The translations under genes were made by a program, and so were the position numbers. The notes beneath the pieces are model-generated. The model did not search any database. It saw only the letters and a program-made list of their open reading frames with translations, and was not told where the DNA came from. DNA of 56,951 bases from CAIKZZ01 sp036742455 (GTDB lineage: Bacteria; Pseudomonadota; Gammaproteobacteria; Steroidobacterales; Steroidobacteraceae). The first letter of the stretch is position 1; each line of letters begins with the position of its first letter. Location: the NCBI GenBank assembly GCA_036742455.1, contig DAINQU010000020.1:1-56951 (forward strand). The letters are read 5' to 3'. Of the stretch, positions 23,743 to 32,560 are shown piece by piece.

Positions 23743-24660
23743 ATGACCTTGCTGCTATCCACCGCCCGCCTACTGGACCGCTTTCGCGCCCAGCGACCGC
23801 TGCGTGGCGGCTCGCTGATCGTCACCGTTTTTGGCGATGCGTTGGCGCCTCGCGGGGCCGCGATTACGCTCGGCAGCTTGATCCCGCTTGTCGCACCCTT
23901 CGGCCTGACCGATCGACTGGTACGCACCTCTGTCGGACGTCTCGCCATCGACGGTTGGCTGACCGCGCGCCGGCACGGTCGACTGTCGGAATACTGCTTA
24001 TCCGCAGCGGGGTTACGCCGCTTTGCCGACGCCACTCGGCGTATTTACAGCGGGCCGCACGAGGCCGCGGGTGATCACTGGACACTGGTGGTTCTGCCGC
24101 CCGCGGAATCGGGGGTCCGGACGCGTCTGCGCGAATTGTTGCGACTCGAGGGCTTCGGGGAATTGGATCCCGGCGTATTTGCTCACCCCCGCATCACGCC
24201 GGACGAAGTCACCGAGTATCTGGCAGGACACGGTATCGACGACGCGCTGATCTTCGGCTCGCAACTGATGGCCGGGGCAGCCCCCGCCTCGTTGGTCGCC
24301 CGGGCATGGGATCTGTCCACGCTCGCGGAACGCTACCGTCGCTTCTGCGATTCGTTCGCACCGATCGACGCCGCGCTTCACGACCCCGCGCAGCTCACAC
24401 CGGAACTCGCGTTCGTCATACGCACGTTGCTGGTGCACGAATACCGCCGCATCCATCTGCGGGACCCCATGCTTCCGTCAGCGCTGCTGCCGGCACATTG
24501 GTCGGGAACGGCTGCCTTCGCCGTGTGCCGGTCGGTCTACAGCACGGTCCTCGGCGCCGCCGAGGAACATCTCAGCGATCACGCCCACCGACTGGACGGA
24601 CCGTTGCCGCCACCGTCTGCGGACCTTTGGCACCGCTTTCCTGCGTCCGCCGCGCCGTGA
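23743..24660 (+). CDS. paaX: PaaX transcriptional repressor of phenylacetate degradation
   Basis: This 305-residue regulator (E. coli 316) has an N-terminal winged helix (about 20-85) with SLIVTVFGDALAPRGAAITLGSLI and LVRTSVGRLAIDGWL. It is followed by the PaaX central domain (about 100-180) and the C-terminal domain with LLVHEYRRIHLRDPMLPSALLP and HWSG. It would repress the paa operon until phenylacetyl-CoA binds. I start at the ATG at 23743 (GGGAG 8 nt upstream); an in-frame GTG at 23710 would overlap the operator half-site. Confidence 0.94.
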   Translation: MTLLLSTARLLDRFRAQRPLRGGSLIVTVFGDALAPRGAAITLGSLIPLVAPFGLTDRLVRTSVGRLAIDGWLTARRHGRLSEYCLSAAGLRRFADATRRIYSGPHEAAGDHWTLVVLPPAESGVRTRLRELLRLEGFGELDPGVFAHPRITPDEVTEYLAGHGIDDALIFGSQLMAGAAPASLVARAWDLSTLAERYRRFCDSFAPIDAALHDPAQLTPELAFVIRTLLVHEYRRIHLRDPMLPSALLPAHWSGTAAFAVCRSVYSTVLGAAEEHLSDHAHRLDGPLPPPSADLWHRFPASAAP

Positions 24661-24694
24661 GGCTATGATTTGGTCTCCGAAAGGGAGGCTTGTG

Positions 24695-25759
24695 ATGCGC
24701 CGCCGTGCTCTGTTGTTCGTTCTGCTCGCGGCGCCGCTCGCCGCCTCTGCAACGCCGCCCATCGTCGGCTTGGACACCAACGGCTACGCTCGCTTAGCAC
24801 TCACGTGCACACAGCAGGAATATCCCAACCACCTCTCGTTGGCAGTCGGCAACGATGCCGACCTGTTGCCTCCCGCCACGCTGCATCCGGCCTTCTACGG
24901 CTGCCTCGACTGGCACTCGGCCGTGCACGGCCATTGGCTTCTCGTCCGCTTGCTGAAGCTGCATCCCACCGCCGATTGGGCCTCCGCTGCCCGTGCGCGC
25001 CTGAACGACCACTTTGCCGCCGAGCGGGTGGCCCAGGAAGTGGCTTATTTTGCGCAACCCAATCGCGCCTCCTTCGAGCGGCCGTACGGTCTCGCTTGGT
25101 TACTGACGCTCATGAGCGAATTGCGACAATGGGACGACCCCGATGCCCGCCGATGGGTCCGCGCTCTGACGCCGCTCGAGACCGTGGCCGTCGAACGACT
25201 GACCACGTGGTTACCCAAACTGCACTATCCGATACGCATTGGCGAACACAACCAAACCGCGTTCTCGTTCGGTCTGATTTGGGATTGGGCAGAGGTCGCC
25301 CAACGCCGCGACGTGCAGGCACTCCTGCGCGATGCCGCGCATCGCTTCTATCAAACCGATACAGGCTGCCCGTTGGCGTATGAGCCCTCCGGTGAGGACT
25401 TTCTCTCGCCGTGCTTGGGTGAGGCGGATTTCATGCGTCGAGTCTTGCCGGCGAAGGACTTTGCCCAGTGGCTGACCCGCTTTCTGCCGAAGGCCGGGCA
25501 GCCGGATCTGCTGACACCTGCGGTAGTCACTGACCGCGCCGACCCAAAGCTCGCCCATCTGGACGGCCTGAATTTGAGTCGGGCGTGGATGTTGCGTGGC
25601 ATTGCCAGCGCCTTGCCCATGACGGATCGCCGCCGCGCCGGGTTGTTGTCAGCGGCGCAAGCGCACGCCATGGCGGGTCTGCCGGCCGTCACGGGGGAGC
25701 ACTACGAGGGCGGCCACTGGCTCGGTACCTTCGCCGTCTATCTGGAGTCCCGCGAATGA
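24695..25759 (+). CDS. Exported DUF2891 family protein
   Basis: The 354-residue product starts at ATG 24695 with AGGGAGG upstream and carries a signal peptide (MRRRALLFVLLAAPLAASA). The mature part matches the DUF2891 layout: HPAFYGCLDWHSAVHGHWLLVRLL, RPYGLAWLL, the EHNQTAFSFGL block, PSGEDFLSPCLGEADFMRRVL and a C-terminal EHYEGGHWLGTFAVYL. The alpha/alpha-toroid-like repeats with conserved His, Trp and Glu suggest a carbohydrate-active or related periplasmic enzyme, but the family function is unknown. A TATGAT -10-like hexamer lies at 24664-24669, just after paaX. Confidence 0.85.
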   Translation: MRRRALLFVLLAAPLAASATPPIVGLDTNGYARLALTCTQQEYPNHLSLAVGNDADLLPPATLHPAFYGCLDWHSAVHGHWLLVRLLKLHPTADWASAARARLNDHFAAERVAQEVAYFAQPNRASFERPYGLAWLLTLMSELRQWDDPDARRWVRALTPLETVAVERLTTWLPKLHYPIRIGEHNQTAFSFGLIWDWAEVAQRRDVQALLRDAAHRFYQTDTGCPLAYEPSGEDFLSPCLGEADFMRRVLPAKDFAQWLTRFLPKAGQPDLLTPAVVTDRADPKLAHLDGLNLSRAWMLRGIASALPMTDRRRAGLLSAAQAHAMAGLPAVTGEHYEGGHWLGTFAVYLESRE

Positions 25760-25828
25760 CCCGTCCGCCGATGGAGTCGCCCCTGATGGGCGGCGTACGC
25801 ACGACGCGTCCATGCGGAGGTGTCGGTC

Positions 25829-26578
25829 GTGACGGGTGATGTGAGCCTGATCTTCGCAAGCACACTGGCTGCCTTTGCCGTGGGCCTTGGCAAGGGCGGG
25901 CTCGCGTCGATGGGAACCTTTGGCGTACCCCTGATGGCGTTGGTGATGTCGCCCGTGCGCGGTGCCGCTATCTTGTTGCCGGTGTTCGTGTTCTCGGATC
26001 TCTTTGCCTTGTATCTGTACCGACACGAATACAGCGCACGCAATCTGAAAATCCTGATCCCCGCGGCAACCGTGGGCATCGGTTTGGCGTGGTATTTCGC
26101 GGCGAGCGTCTCCGATCGTGAGATTGAAGTGCTGGTGGGTCTCATCGGCCTGTCTTTCTGCGCGAATACGTTGCGCCGCAAGATGCACCTTCAAGGGACA
26201 CCCGTCCCAGGCAGCGTAGCGCGCGGCACACTGTGGGGTCTCGTCATGGGGTTCGCCAGTTTCGTCTCCCACGCCGGCGCGCCGGCCTTTCAGGTCTACG
26301 TGCAACCGCAACGCTTACCGAAAGTGATTTACGCTGGGACGAGCGCTATCACCTTTGCCGCCGTCAACGCCATCAAACTCATCCCCTACTGGGCACTGGG
26401 CCAGTTCTCGACCGGAAACTTGCGTCTGTCTCTCGCCCTGTGCCTTCCGGCGCTGATCGGCACTCAAGTCGGAAAAATTGTGGTTCGCAAGGTGGCGGAG
26501 CAGACCTATTACCGCTTTTTGCTGGTGGCGCTCTTCGCCGTATCGCTGCAACTGATCTACAAGGGCCTGCACCACTAG
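25829..26578 (+). CDS. TauE/SafE family membrane permease
   Basis: This 249-residue integral membrane protein has about eight hydrophobic segments and the duplicated TauE/SafE glycine-rich pattern (GLGKGGLASMGTFGVPLMAL near the N-terminus, shortened as KGGLASMGTFGVPLM; GFASFVSHAGAPAFQVY in the second half). Family members are proposed exporters of sulfite, sulfoacetate or related organic anions, and there is no sulfur-metabolism neighbour here to confirm a substrate. I start at GTG 25829 because GGAGGTG at 25816-25822 is well placed; a GTG at 25820 would overlap it. Confidence 0.88.
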   Translation: MTGDVSLIFASTLAAFAVGLGKGGLASMGTFGVPLMALVMSPVRGAAILLPVFVFSDLFALYLYRHEYSARNLKILIPAATVGIGLAWYFAASVSDREIEVLVGLIGLSFCANTLRRKMHLQGTPVPGSVARGTLWGLVMGFASFVSHAGAPAFQVYVQPQRLPKVIYAGTSAITFAAVNAIKLIPYWALGQFSTGNLRLSLALCLPALIGTQVGKIVVRKVAEQTYYRFLLVALFAVSLQLIYKGLHH

Positions 26579-26597
26579 ACGGTCGTCATCCGCCCTC

Positions 26598-26626
26598 TTG
26601 GCACGGGCCGGGACGACCCGTAGCAT
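26598..26626 (+). promoter_or_regulatory. Sigma-70-type promoter of the M28 peptidase gene
   Basis: TTGGCA at 26598-26603, a 17-nt spacer and TAGCAT at 26621-26626 form the best -35/-10 pair seen in this part of the window. Transcription would start near 26633, about 23 nt before the ATG at 26656. Confidence 0.5.
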
Positions 26627-26655
26627 CCGGGTCTTTCCTCCACTCGGTACATCCC

Positions 26656-28269
26656 ATGCTTCTGCGTCGTCTCGCCCTGCTCGGGCTGCTTAGCCTTGTC
26701 AGTCATGCCGCTCTCGCAGTACCGCCGGTCGATTCCCAGACCATGGAACGCATCGCGGACGCGGGTTTCAATCACGGCCAAGTCATCAACTACGTCGAGT
26801 ATCTCAGCGACAACATTGGTGGCCGCATGACCAACTCGCCGGCCATGCGCGAAGCCGAACGATGGACTCAATACGAGTTTCATCGCGCGGGGCTGAAAAA
26901 CGTCCATCCGGAAGGCTTCGACTTCGGTCGCGGCTGGTGGATTGAATCCGCGTCCACGCAAATGCTGACGCCGCGGCCCATCACGCTGCGCTCAATCCCC
27001 GTCGCGTGGACCCCGGCGACCAACGGGACGCTGAGCGCCCCGATCGTCGTCGCACCGATGCGCAACGAGCGCGACCTGGCCCAATACAAAGGGCAACTCA
27101 AGGGCAAGATTGTGTTGGTCTCGCAGCCCGACGATCCCAAGGACGATACCGAGGCGCCGTTCCAGCGTCTGAACGAGACGGACCTGGCACGCCAGGATCG
27201 CTACGAGTTGCCACACACCGACGAGCACGCCCTCAGCCAGTCTCTCGATCGCTTCTATTTCGCCGAAAAAATGGATGCCTTCTTAGCCGAGGAAGGCGCG
27301 TTGGCTTGGGCCCGCATGTCGGTCCGCCCCGGCTCACTCGTGCACGGAGAGGGCTATCGCTACCAGGTTGGTCATACGCCGATACTTCCGGGCGTCGAAA
27401 TCAGCGCGGAGGACTATCGACGCCTCGCGCGTTTAGCGAAGAAAGGTCCCGTCACGCTCGCGATCAACAGTCTCGTCCACTACGACGACACCGACACCCA
27501 CGCGTACAACATCATCGCGGATCTGCCGGGCCGTGATGCCAAGGCCGGGTACGTGATGGCCGGCGCGCACTTGGACAGCTGGGTTGCCGCGGACGGTGCC
27601 GCCGACAACGGGGCGGGCTCGGCGGTGGTCATGGAAGCCGCGCGCATCCTCGCCAGCCTCAACATTACGCCCAAGCGCACCATTCGGTTCGCGCTCTGGT
27701 CGGGCGAAGAACAGGGTCTGCACGGCTCGGCAAATTACATTGAACAGCACCTTGCCCACTGGCCGCGCCCCAGCAATCCGCTCGCAGCGCTCGGCGGCGC
27801 GTATCGCTTCTGGGACGGCAGCGCCGTTGAGCCGTTGCCGGGGTATCAGGATCTGGCCGCGTATTTCAACATCGACAACGGTTCCGGCAAGATTCGGGGT
27901 ATCCACGCAGAAGGCAACTTTGGGGCCACCCATCTGCTGCGCGAATGGCTCGGGCCTCTCGCGAGCCTCAATGCGGCGTCGGTTGTCGCGTCACCCACCG
28001 GCGGCACCGATCACGTACTCTTTAACCGCTTGGGTTTGCCGGCCTTCCAGTTCGTGCAGGACCCTCTCGATTACAGCACGCGCGTCCACCACTCCAATTT
28101 GGATACCTTCGATCACCTGCGACCGGATGATCTGCGACAGGCGGCGGTCGTCCTCGCGACCTTGCTGTTGGACGCAGCCAATGCCGACTACCCGATGCCG
28201 CGGAAACCGTTGCCGACGAAGCCGGAGATCACCGAGCCGTTCAAGTATTCCGCGCCGAACACACCCTAA
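26656..28269 (+). CDS. Secreted M28 family Zn peptidase with PA domain
   Basis: The 537-residue product starts at ATG 26656 with a signal peptide (LLRRLALLGLLSLVSHAALA). A protease-associated domain is inserted at about 110-270 (KGQLKGKIVLVSQPD). The catalytic M28 domain follows, with GAHLDSW and DGAADNGAGSA (Zn ligands His and Asp), ALWSGEEQGLHGSANY (base Glu and Zn Glu), FNIDNGSGKIRG and the late VHHSNLDTFDHL. These are di-zinc aminopeptidase or carboxypeptidase-type exopeptidases acting outside the cytoplasm. A long open frame upstream (from 26233) is a shadow of the TauE gene. Confidence 0.93.
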   Translation: MLLRRLALLGLLSLVSHAALAVPPVDSQTMERIADAGFNHGQVINYVEYLSDNIGGRMTNSPAMREAERWTQYEFHRAGLKNVHPEGFDFGRGWWIESASTQMLTPRPITLRSIPVAWTPATNGTLSAPIVVAPMRNERDLAQYKGQLKGKIVLVSQPDDPKDDTEAPFQRLNETDLARQDRYELPHTDEHALSQSLDRFYFAEKMDAFLAEEGALAWARMSVRPGSLVHGEGYRYQVGHTPILPGVEISAEDYRRLARLAKKGPVTLAINSLVHYDDTDTHAYNIIADLPGRDAKAGYVMAGAHLDSWVAADGAADNGAGSAVVMEAARILASLNITPKRTIRFALWSGEEQGLHGSANYIEQHLAHWPRPSNPLAALGGAYRFWDGSAVEPLPGYQDLAAYFNIDNGSGKIRGIHAEGNFGATHLLREWLGPLASLNAASVVASPTGGTDHVLFNRLGLPAFQFVQDPLDYSTRVHHSNLDTFDHLRPDDLRQAAVVLATLLLDAANADYPMPRKPLPTKPEITEPFKYSAPNTP

Positions 28270-28370
28270 CGAGTCTGGATCGTCACCGTCCAGTACAGGA
28301 CGGTGACGATCACCAGCGCTTTACCCAAGACAGCGGCCGCGGCCAGACGCCGACTGGCAGAGCGACTCAT
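28266..28370 (-). CDS. 34-residue predicted membrane protein coupled to the thioesterase
   Basis: ATG at 28370 overlaps the thioesterase stop as ATGA and opens a 34-codon ORF. It has a basic N-terminus (MSRSASRRLAAAAVLGK), a single hydrophobic segment (ALVIVTVLYWTVTI) and the end QTR. This is an ideal small single-pass protein layout. Its stop overlaps the last codon of the convergent M28 gene. Its last third coincides with a perfect 14-bp inverted repeat, so one stretch would serve as coding sequence and as hairpin. No family is recognised. Confidence 0.45.
   Translation of the reverse strand: MSRSASRRLAAAAVLGKALVIVTVLYWTVTIQTR
28278..28311. terminator. Perfect 14-bp hairpin between convergent genes
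   Basis: GATCGTCACCGTCC and its exact complement flank a 6-nt loop (28292-28297), 9 nt after the M28 stop. There is no T-run on either strand, so if it terminates it does so without a classical U tract. It lies inside the small minus-strand ORF. Confidence 0.45.
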
Positions 28371-28837
28371 AACGGCGCTAGCCGTTCGACCGCCGCGCTC
28401 ACTTCGGGCAGCACGGCGTACGAGTCGTGAAACGCCCGGGGCCAACGGGCCGGTCGGCCACTCGAGAGTTCAATGCAGGCATATTCGACCTCGGCGCGCG
28501 CCAAGGTCTGGCCATCGGCCGGCCGTACTACCTGAAAGCGCCGGCGGACGCGGACTCGGGAAACCCCGGGTAGGAGCCACGTCGCCACTTGCAGTGACTC
28601 GCCGAGGAGGCCGGGACGCAGGTAGACAATGACCGTACGAACCACGGCCATGCCGCGATCCAAGCCCACACACGCATCGACCGGTAGGCCGAGCGCCGCA
28701 GAATGTCCCCACGCGGCATCGTCCAACCACCGGACGTAGTGGGTGTTATTGACGTGTTGGTACTCGTCGATTTCGTGCGACTGCACGATGCGGTCCTGTA
28801 CGAACGGACACGGGAGGTCATACGTCGGGTCAGGCAT
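28367..28837 (-). CDS. Hot-dog fold acyl-CoA thioesterase
   Basis: This 4HBT-superfamily protein has the signature DEYQHVNNTHYVRWLDDAAW, in which the Asp/Asn near NNTHY belongs to the catalytic region, and YLRPGLLGESLQV in the second strand. It would hydrolyse an acyl-CoA thioester in the cytoplasm. I prefer the ATG at 28837 (156 residues), because a TACACT -10 at 28879-28884 would place transcription start about at the upstream GTG 28873. That GTG would add 12 residues. Its stop is coupled to the 34-residue ORF. Confidence 0.85.
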   Translation of the reverse strand: MPDPTYDLPCPFVQDRIVQSHEIDEYQHVNNTHYVRWLDDAAWGHSAALGLPVDACVGLDRGMAVVRTVIVYLRPGLLGESLQVATWLLPGVSRVRVRRRFQVVRPADGQTLARAEVEYACIELSSGRPARWPRAFHDSYAVLPEVSAAVERLAPL

Positions 28838-28931
28838 CGCGCTCACGGGCACACTCTGAGTCAACTGCAGCACGCGAAAGTGTAGCGCCGGATGTCATCG
28901 TGCGGGCGCATCGGTATGGTAATTTCCACGG

Positions 28932-29876
28932 ATGAGCGTTTCCCCGGATCCATCCCCTCAGCGCCCTTCGATCGCGGTCGCCGCGGCAACGGTCCTCATC
29001 CTTCGCGAGGGTGCGCAGGGGCCGGAGGTGCTGATGCTGCGGCGCCGCGCTTCGCTGACGGCGTTCGGCGGCTACTGGGTGTTCCCCGGGGGCAAGGTGG
29101 ACCCGGCGGATCGCACTTATGCGGCGTGGCTGCGCGCAGCGGCGGACGACGATGACGGCCCGGATCTCTACGCGGGTGAGGCGCGGACTGTCGAAATTCC
29201 CGATCACTTACCCTCGCTGCTCGCAGCGGTGCGCGAAACGTTCGAAGAGTGCGGACTGCTCTACGCCGTCAGTGGCGACCCGGCGTTGCCGGAGCGCTAC
29301 CACCGCCACTCGGCAGACTGGCGCGTGGCCATCGGGCGTGACGCCGGCGCATTCGAGGCACTCATGACGGCTGAAAAGGCACGGCCGCAGTGGGAAGCCT
29401 TGGCGTATTGGACACGCTGGTTACCCCCGGATGACGTGGCACAGCGCTTCGACACCGATTTTTATCTGGCGCATGCCCCGAACGGTCAACAGCCCTCCCT
29501 GGATGCCGGTGAAGCCGATGCTTTTCAGTGGGTGAATTTGGCCGACGAAGACCGATCAGGCCTCAAAGCTGCCCCGGTCACCCACTTTATGCTGCAGCAT
29601 CTGCGACTGCGGCTCGCGCAGTTTCCCGACAGCCGAGTCTTCATCGACTCCGTGCGTGGGCAGACCGTCCCCACGGTCACGCCCTTGCGGCATACCGTCG
29701 GAGACGTTCGCTATGCGGTATTGCCCTGGGATGAGGAATACACCACGCTTTCCACGACGGATACGGGCTGGAGCGCGGCAGAACGCGCCGCCATGGCCGG
29801 TTTACCCAGCCGGCTCATCGTTCCCGACGAATTGATTCGACCCACCTTCTCGGCGACGCCTGAATCGCCTGAGTGA
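28932..29876 (+). CDS. Nudix hydrolase of the NUDT19-like type (insertion in the Nudix box)
   Basis: This 314-residue Nudix protein has an N-terminal strand with LMLRRRASLTAFGGYWVFPGGKVDPAD and, about 45 residues later, AAVRETFEECGLL, the catalytic REx2EExG part of the Nudix box. The insertion between the glycine segment and the RE part is the hallmark of the NUDT19/RP2p group, whose mammalian member is a CoA diphosphatase. Bacterial substrates are unproven. It lies 32 nt upstream of the molybdenum hydroxylase small subunit on the same strand and may share its transcript. Confidence 0.88.
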   Translation: MSVSPDPSPQRPSIAVAAATVLILREGAQGPEVLMLRRRASLTAFGGYWVFPGGKVDPADRTYAAWLRAAADDDDGPDLYAGEARTVEIPDHLPSLLAAVRETFEECGLLYAVSGDPALPERYHRHSADWRVAIGRDAGAFEALMTAEKARPQWEALAYWTRWLPPDDVAQRFDTDFYLAHAPNGQQPSLDAGEADAFQWVNLADEDRSGLKAAPVTHFMLQHLRLRLAQFPDSRVFIDSVRGQTVPTVTPLRHTVGDVRYAVLPWDEEYTTLSTTDTGWSAAERAAMAGLPSRLIVPDELIRPTFSATPESPE

Positions 29877-29908
29877 ACCCTGTGACTCGATTGCATTGAG
29901 GAGATTTC

Positions 29909-30373
29909 ATGATTTCGCTGACCATTAACGGGCACCTGCAGCAGGTGGACTTGGATCCCGATACGCCCTTGCTGTGGGTCTTGCGCGATCACCTAAAGCT
30001 CACCGGAACAAAATACGGTTGCGGGCAGGCACTGTGCGGCGCGTGTACGGTGCACCTGAATGGCGAAGCGGTACGCAGTTGCATCTTGCCGGTTTCCGCC
30101 GCAGCCGGTCAGAAGATCACCACGATCGAAGGCTTGCATGCGCAAGGGGAGCACGCCGTGCAGCGCGCGTGGGTTCAGCATGAGGTTCCGCAGTGCGGCT
30201 ACTGTCAGTCCGGCCAAATTATGAGCGCCGCCGCGTTGCTCGCGCGGAACCCGCACCCGACGGACGCGGACATTGATAACGCGATGGCCGGCAATCTGTG
30301 CCGCTGTGGTACGTATAACGATATCCGCGCCGCCATTCACACGGCAGCCGGTCAACTGTCAAAGGGACGCTAA
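29909..30373 (+). CDS. [2Fe-2S] subunit of a molybdenum hydroxylase (IorA-like)
   Basis: This 154-residue xanthine-oxidase-family small subunit has two cluster motifs: the N-terminal plant-type set YGCGQALCGACTVHL with a later Cys (VRSCIL), and the C-terminal set CGYCQSGQIM plus GNLCRCGTY. It transfers electrons from the Mo-containing large subunit encoded next to it. The sequence is closest in type to isoquinoline 1-oxidoreductase alpha subunits and to aldehyde/N-heterocycle oxidoreductases without an FAD subunit. GAGGAG precedes the ATG, and the large subunit gene begins 2 nt after its stop codon starts. Confidence 0.93.
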   Translation: MISLTINGHLQQVDLDPDTPLLWVLRDHLKLTGTKYGCGQALCGACTVHLNGEAVRSCILPVSAAAGQKITTIEGLHAQGEHAVQRAWVQHEVPQCGYCQSGQIMSAAALLARNPHPTDADIDNAMAGNLCRCGTYNDIRAAIHTAAGQLSKGR

Positions 30374-30374
30374 T

Positions 30375-32504
30375 ATGAATTCCCCTCAGATGCACCGGCG
30401 GGATTTTTTGCGCGGCTCCTTGGCCAGCGCCGGCGGACTGATCGTCGCATTACAAATGCCAGCGCTCGCCGAAGGTGCTCCCGCACCGGCGTCGGCGTCC
30501 TTTGCACCCAATGCGTTCATTCGCATTGCGCCGGACGGCGCGGTCACACTCGTCGTCTCAATGGCCGAGATGGGTCAGGGCGTCCGCACCGCGTTGCCGA
30601 TGATCCTCGCTGAGGAATTGGATGCCGACTGGTCGCGCGTGCTCGTCGAACAAGCACCCGTCGATCCGAAGTACAACCATCCGCTCTTTCACATGCAAGG
30701 CACCGGCGGCTCCAGCTCCGTGCGCGCGTTCTATACGCCGCTGCGAATCGCTGGGGCCTCCGCCCGTGCAATGCTGATCGAAGCTGCCGCGCACCGTTGG
30801 GGCGTGGCACCCAGTGACTGCTCGACCGAGACCGGCGTGGTTATCGGACCGTCCGGCCAGCGCCTGCCCTACGGGGACCTGGTCGCCGAAGCGGTCACCT
30901 TGACGCCACCGGCGTCTCCGTCGCTCAAGTCCGAGTCCCAATTCCGATTGATCGGCCACGACATTGCCCGCACAGACACTCGGTCTAAGGTCCGCGGGGC
31001 CGCGCTGTTCGGACTCGACGTGGATTATCCGGGACTGAAAACGGCCGTGGTTGCACGCCCGCCGTCGCTTGGGGCGCGCCTTGTGTCGTTTGATGCGACG
31101 GCCTGCAAGGCCGTCAAAGGCGTACACGACGCGGTCGCTATCAGCAGCGGCATTGCCGTGGTCGCCGACAACTTTTACGCGGCCAGCAAGGGTCGCGACG
31201 CCCTGCGCATTGTATGGGACGAATCAGCAGGTTCGACCGTCTCCAGCGACGCCATTCGCGCAGAAATGACCCAGTTACTCGATGCGACGGAGTCGCGGGT
31301 TGCCCGTGAGAGTGGCACGATCACCGACGGTCGCGGCCCGCGTCTTGAGAGTGTGTACGCTGCCCCCTACCTGGCGCATGCCTGCATGGAGCCGATGAAC
31401 GCGACCGCATACGTGCAGGCGGATCGGTGTGAGATTCATGCGCCCACGCAAGCACCGGGCGTGAACCGGGCGGTCATCGCCGGCGTGTTGGGCCTCAAGC
31501 CCGAGCAGGTGGACGTGCACCAAACGTTCCTGGGGGGTGGTTTCGGGCGGCGCTTCTGTCCGGACTTTGTGATAGCCGCCGTCGAAACATCGAAGCTGAC
31601 CGGCAAGCCGATCAAGGTGGTGTACACGCGTGAGGACGATATGCGCGGTCAGTACTACCGCCCGGCCGCACTGGCGCGCCTGAGCGCGTCGTTGGACGAA
31701 CAAGGTCATCCCCAATCGTTTGTCGCGCGCGCCGTGTGTGCATCGATCACCCGAGCGTCGGGCATGGGCAAGGCAGACGACGTCGATGGGCAGGCCGTGG
31801 AGGGACTGGCGTCTTGGCCGTACCGTACACCGGGCCTGCGCGTGGAATGGTCCGAATACCGCAACGGACCGGGCGTCTGGTTCTGGCGCAGCGTCGGGTG
31901 TTCGCAGAACACCTTTTTCGCGGAAAGTTTCGTGGACGAGTTGGCGCACGCCGCCCAGCAGGATCCCTACGCGTACCGGCGGGCACTGCTCGCCGAGCAA
32001 CCACGACTACTGGCCGTGCTGGATCTGGCCGCGCAGAAAGCCGGCTGGGATCAGCCGCTGCCGAAAGGACATGCGCGCGGAATCGCGGTGGCCGAGAGCT
32101 TCTCAAGCTACGTCGCCGAAGTGGTCGAGGTCTCCTTGGCGGACGACGGCACTCCGCGCGTACACAAAGTCGTAGCGGCGGTCGATTGCGGCAAAATCGT
32201 CAATCCGGCGATTGTTCGGCGCCAGGTCCAAAGTGCCGTGATCTACGGGCTCTCAGCTGCGCTCTACGGTGAAATCACACTCAACGCCGGCCGCATCGAA
32301 CAGGGCAATTTCGACAGTTACCCGATCGTGCGGATGCCAGCGGCACCGACCATTGAAGTCCATCTTGTGGACAGTCACGAGGCCCCGACGGGCATCGGTG
32401 AACCGGGCACACCGCCGCTCGCGCCGGCCGTCGCCAACGCGCTGTATGCGTTGACCGGTCAGCGGATTCGAGAGTTGCCCCTGAAGCGTCTTACGCGGGC
32501 GTAA
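30375..32504 (+). CDS. Molybdopterin-binding large subunit, Tat-exported (IorB-like)
   Basis: The 709-residue Mo-hydroxylase catalytic subunit begins with a twin-arginine signal (HRRDFLRGSLASAGGL), so the heterodimer is probably periplasmic, with the small subunit carried along. Cofactor motifs include AEMGQGVRTALP near the N-terminus, GGGFGRRF, HACMEPMNATA and, near the C-terminus, PTGIGEPGTPPLAPAV with the expected active-site Glu. It would hydroxylate an aldehyde or N-heterocycle using water. The usual maturation partner XdhC is not in this window. The start at 30375 was chosen over a frame open from 30273. Confidence 0.92.
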   Translation: MNSPQMHRRDFLRGSLASAGGLIVALQMPALAEGAPAPASASFAPNAFIRIAPDGAVTLVVSMAEMGQGVRTALPMILAEELDADWSRVLVEQAPVDPKYNHPLFHMQGTGGSSSVRAFYTPLRIAGASARAMLIEAAAHRWGVAPSDCSTETGVVIGPSGQRLPYGDLVAEAVTLTPPASPSLKSESQFRLIGHDIARTDTRSKVRGAALFGLDVDYPGLKTAVVARPPSLGARLVSFDATACKAVKGVHDAVAISSGIAVVADNFYAASKGRDALRIVWDESAGSTVSSDAIRAEMTQLLDATESRVARESGTITDGRGPRLESVYAAPYLAHACMEPMNATAYVQADRCEIHAPTQAPGVNRAVIAGVLGLKPEQVDVHQTFLGGGFGRRFCPDFVIAAVETSKLTGKPIKVVYTREDDMRGQYYRPAALARLSASLDEQGHPQSFVARAVCASITRASGMGKADDVDGQAVEGLASWPYRTPGLRVEWSEYRNGPGVWFWRSVGCSQNTFFAESFVDELAHAAQQDPYAYRRALLAEQPRLLAVLDLAAQKAGWDQPLPKGHARGIAVAESFSSYVAEVVEVSLADDGTPRVHKVVAAVDCGKIVNPAIVRRQVQSAVIYGLSAALYGEITLNAGRIEQGNFDSYPIVRMPAAPTIEVHLVDSHEAPTGIGEPGTPPLAPAVANALYALTGQRIRELPLKRLTRA

Positions 32505-32521
32505 CCGTTACGGTGCAGCGC

Positions 32522-32548
32522 ACGGCGCACGCATAGGGCGTGCGCCGT
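32522..32548. terminator. Hairpin between the convergent Mo-hydroxylase and efflux operons
   Basis: ACGGCGCACGC and GCGTGCGCCGT form a perfect 11-bp stem with a 5-nt loop. It lies 18 nt after the large-subunit stop and 13 nt from the convergent efflux-gene stop, so it can serve both directions. The T-run is poor. Confidence 0.55.
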
Positions 32549-32560
32549 ATCTCTACAGCG

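Noticed and set aside
25756..25839. Possible 27-codon ORF overlapping the DUF2891 stop as ATGA
   Set aside because: Its translation is Gly/Arg/Pro-rich without a helix, and the TauE Shine-Dalgarno lies inside it.
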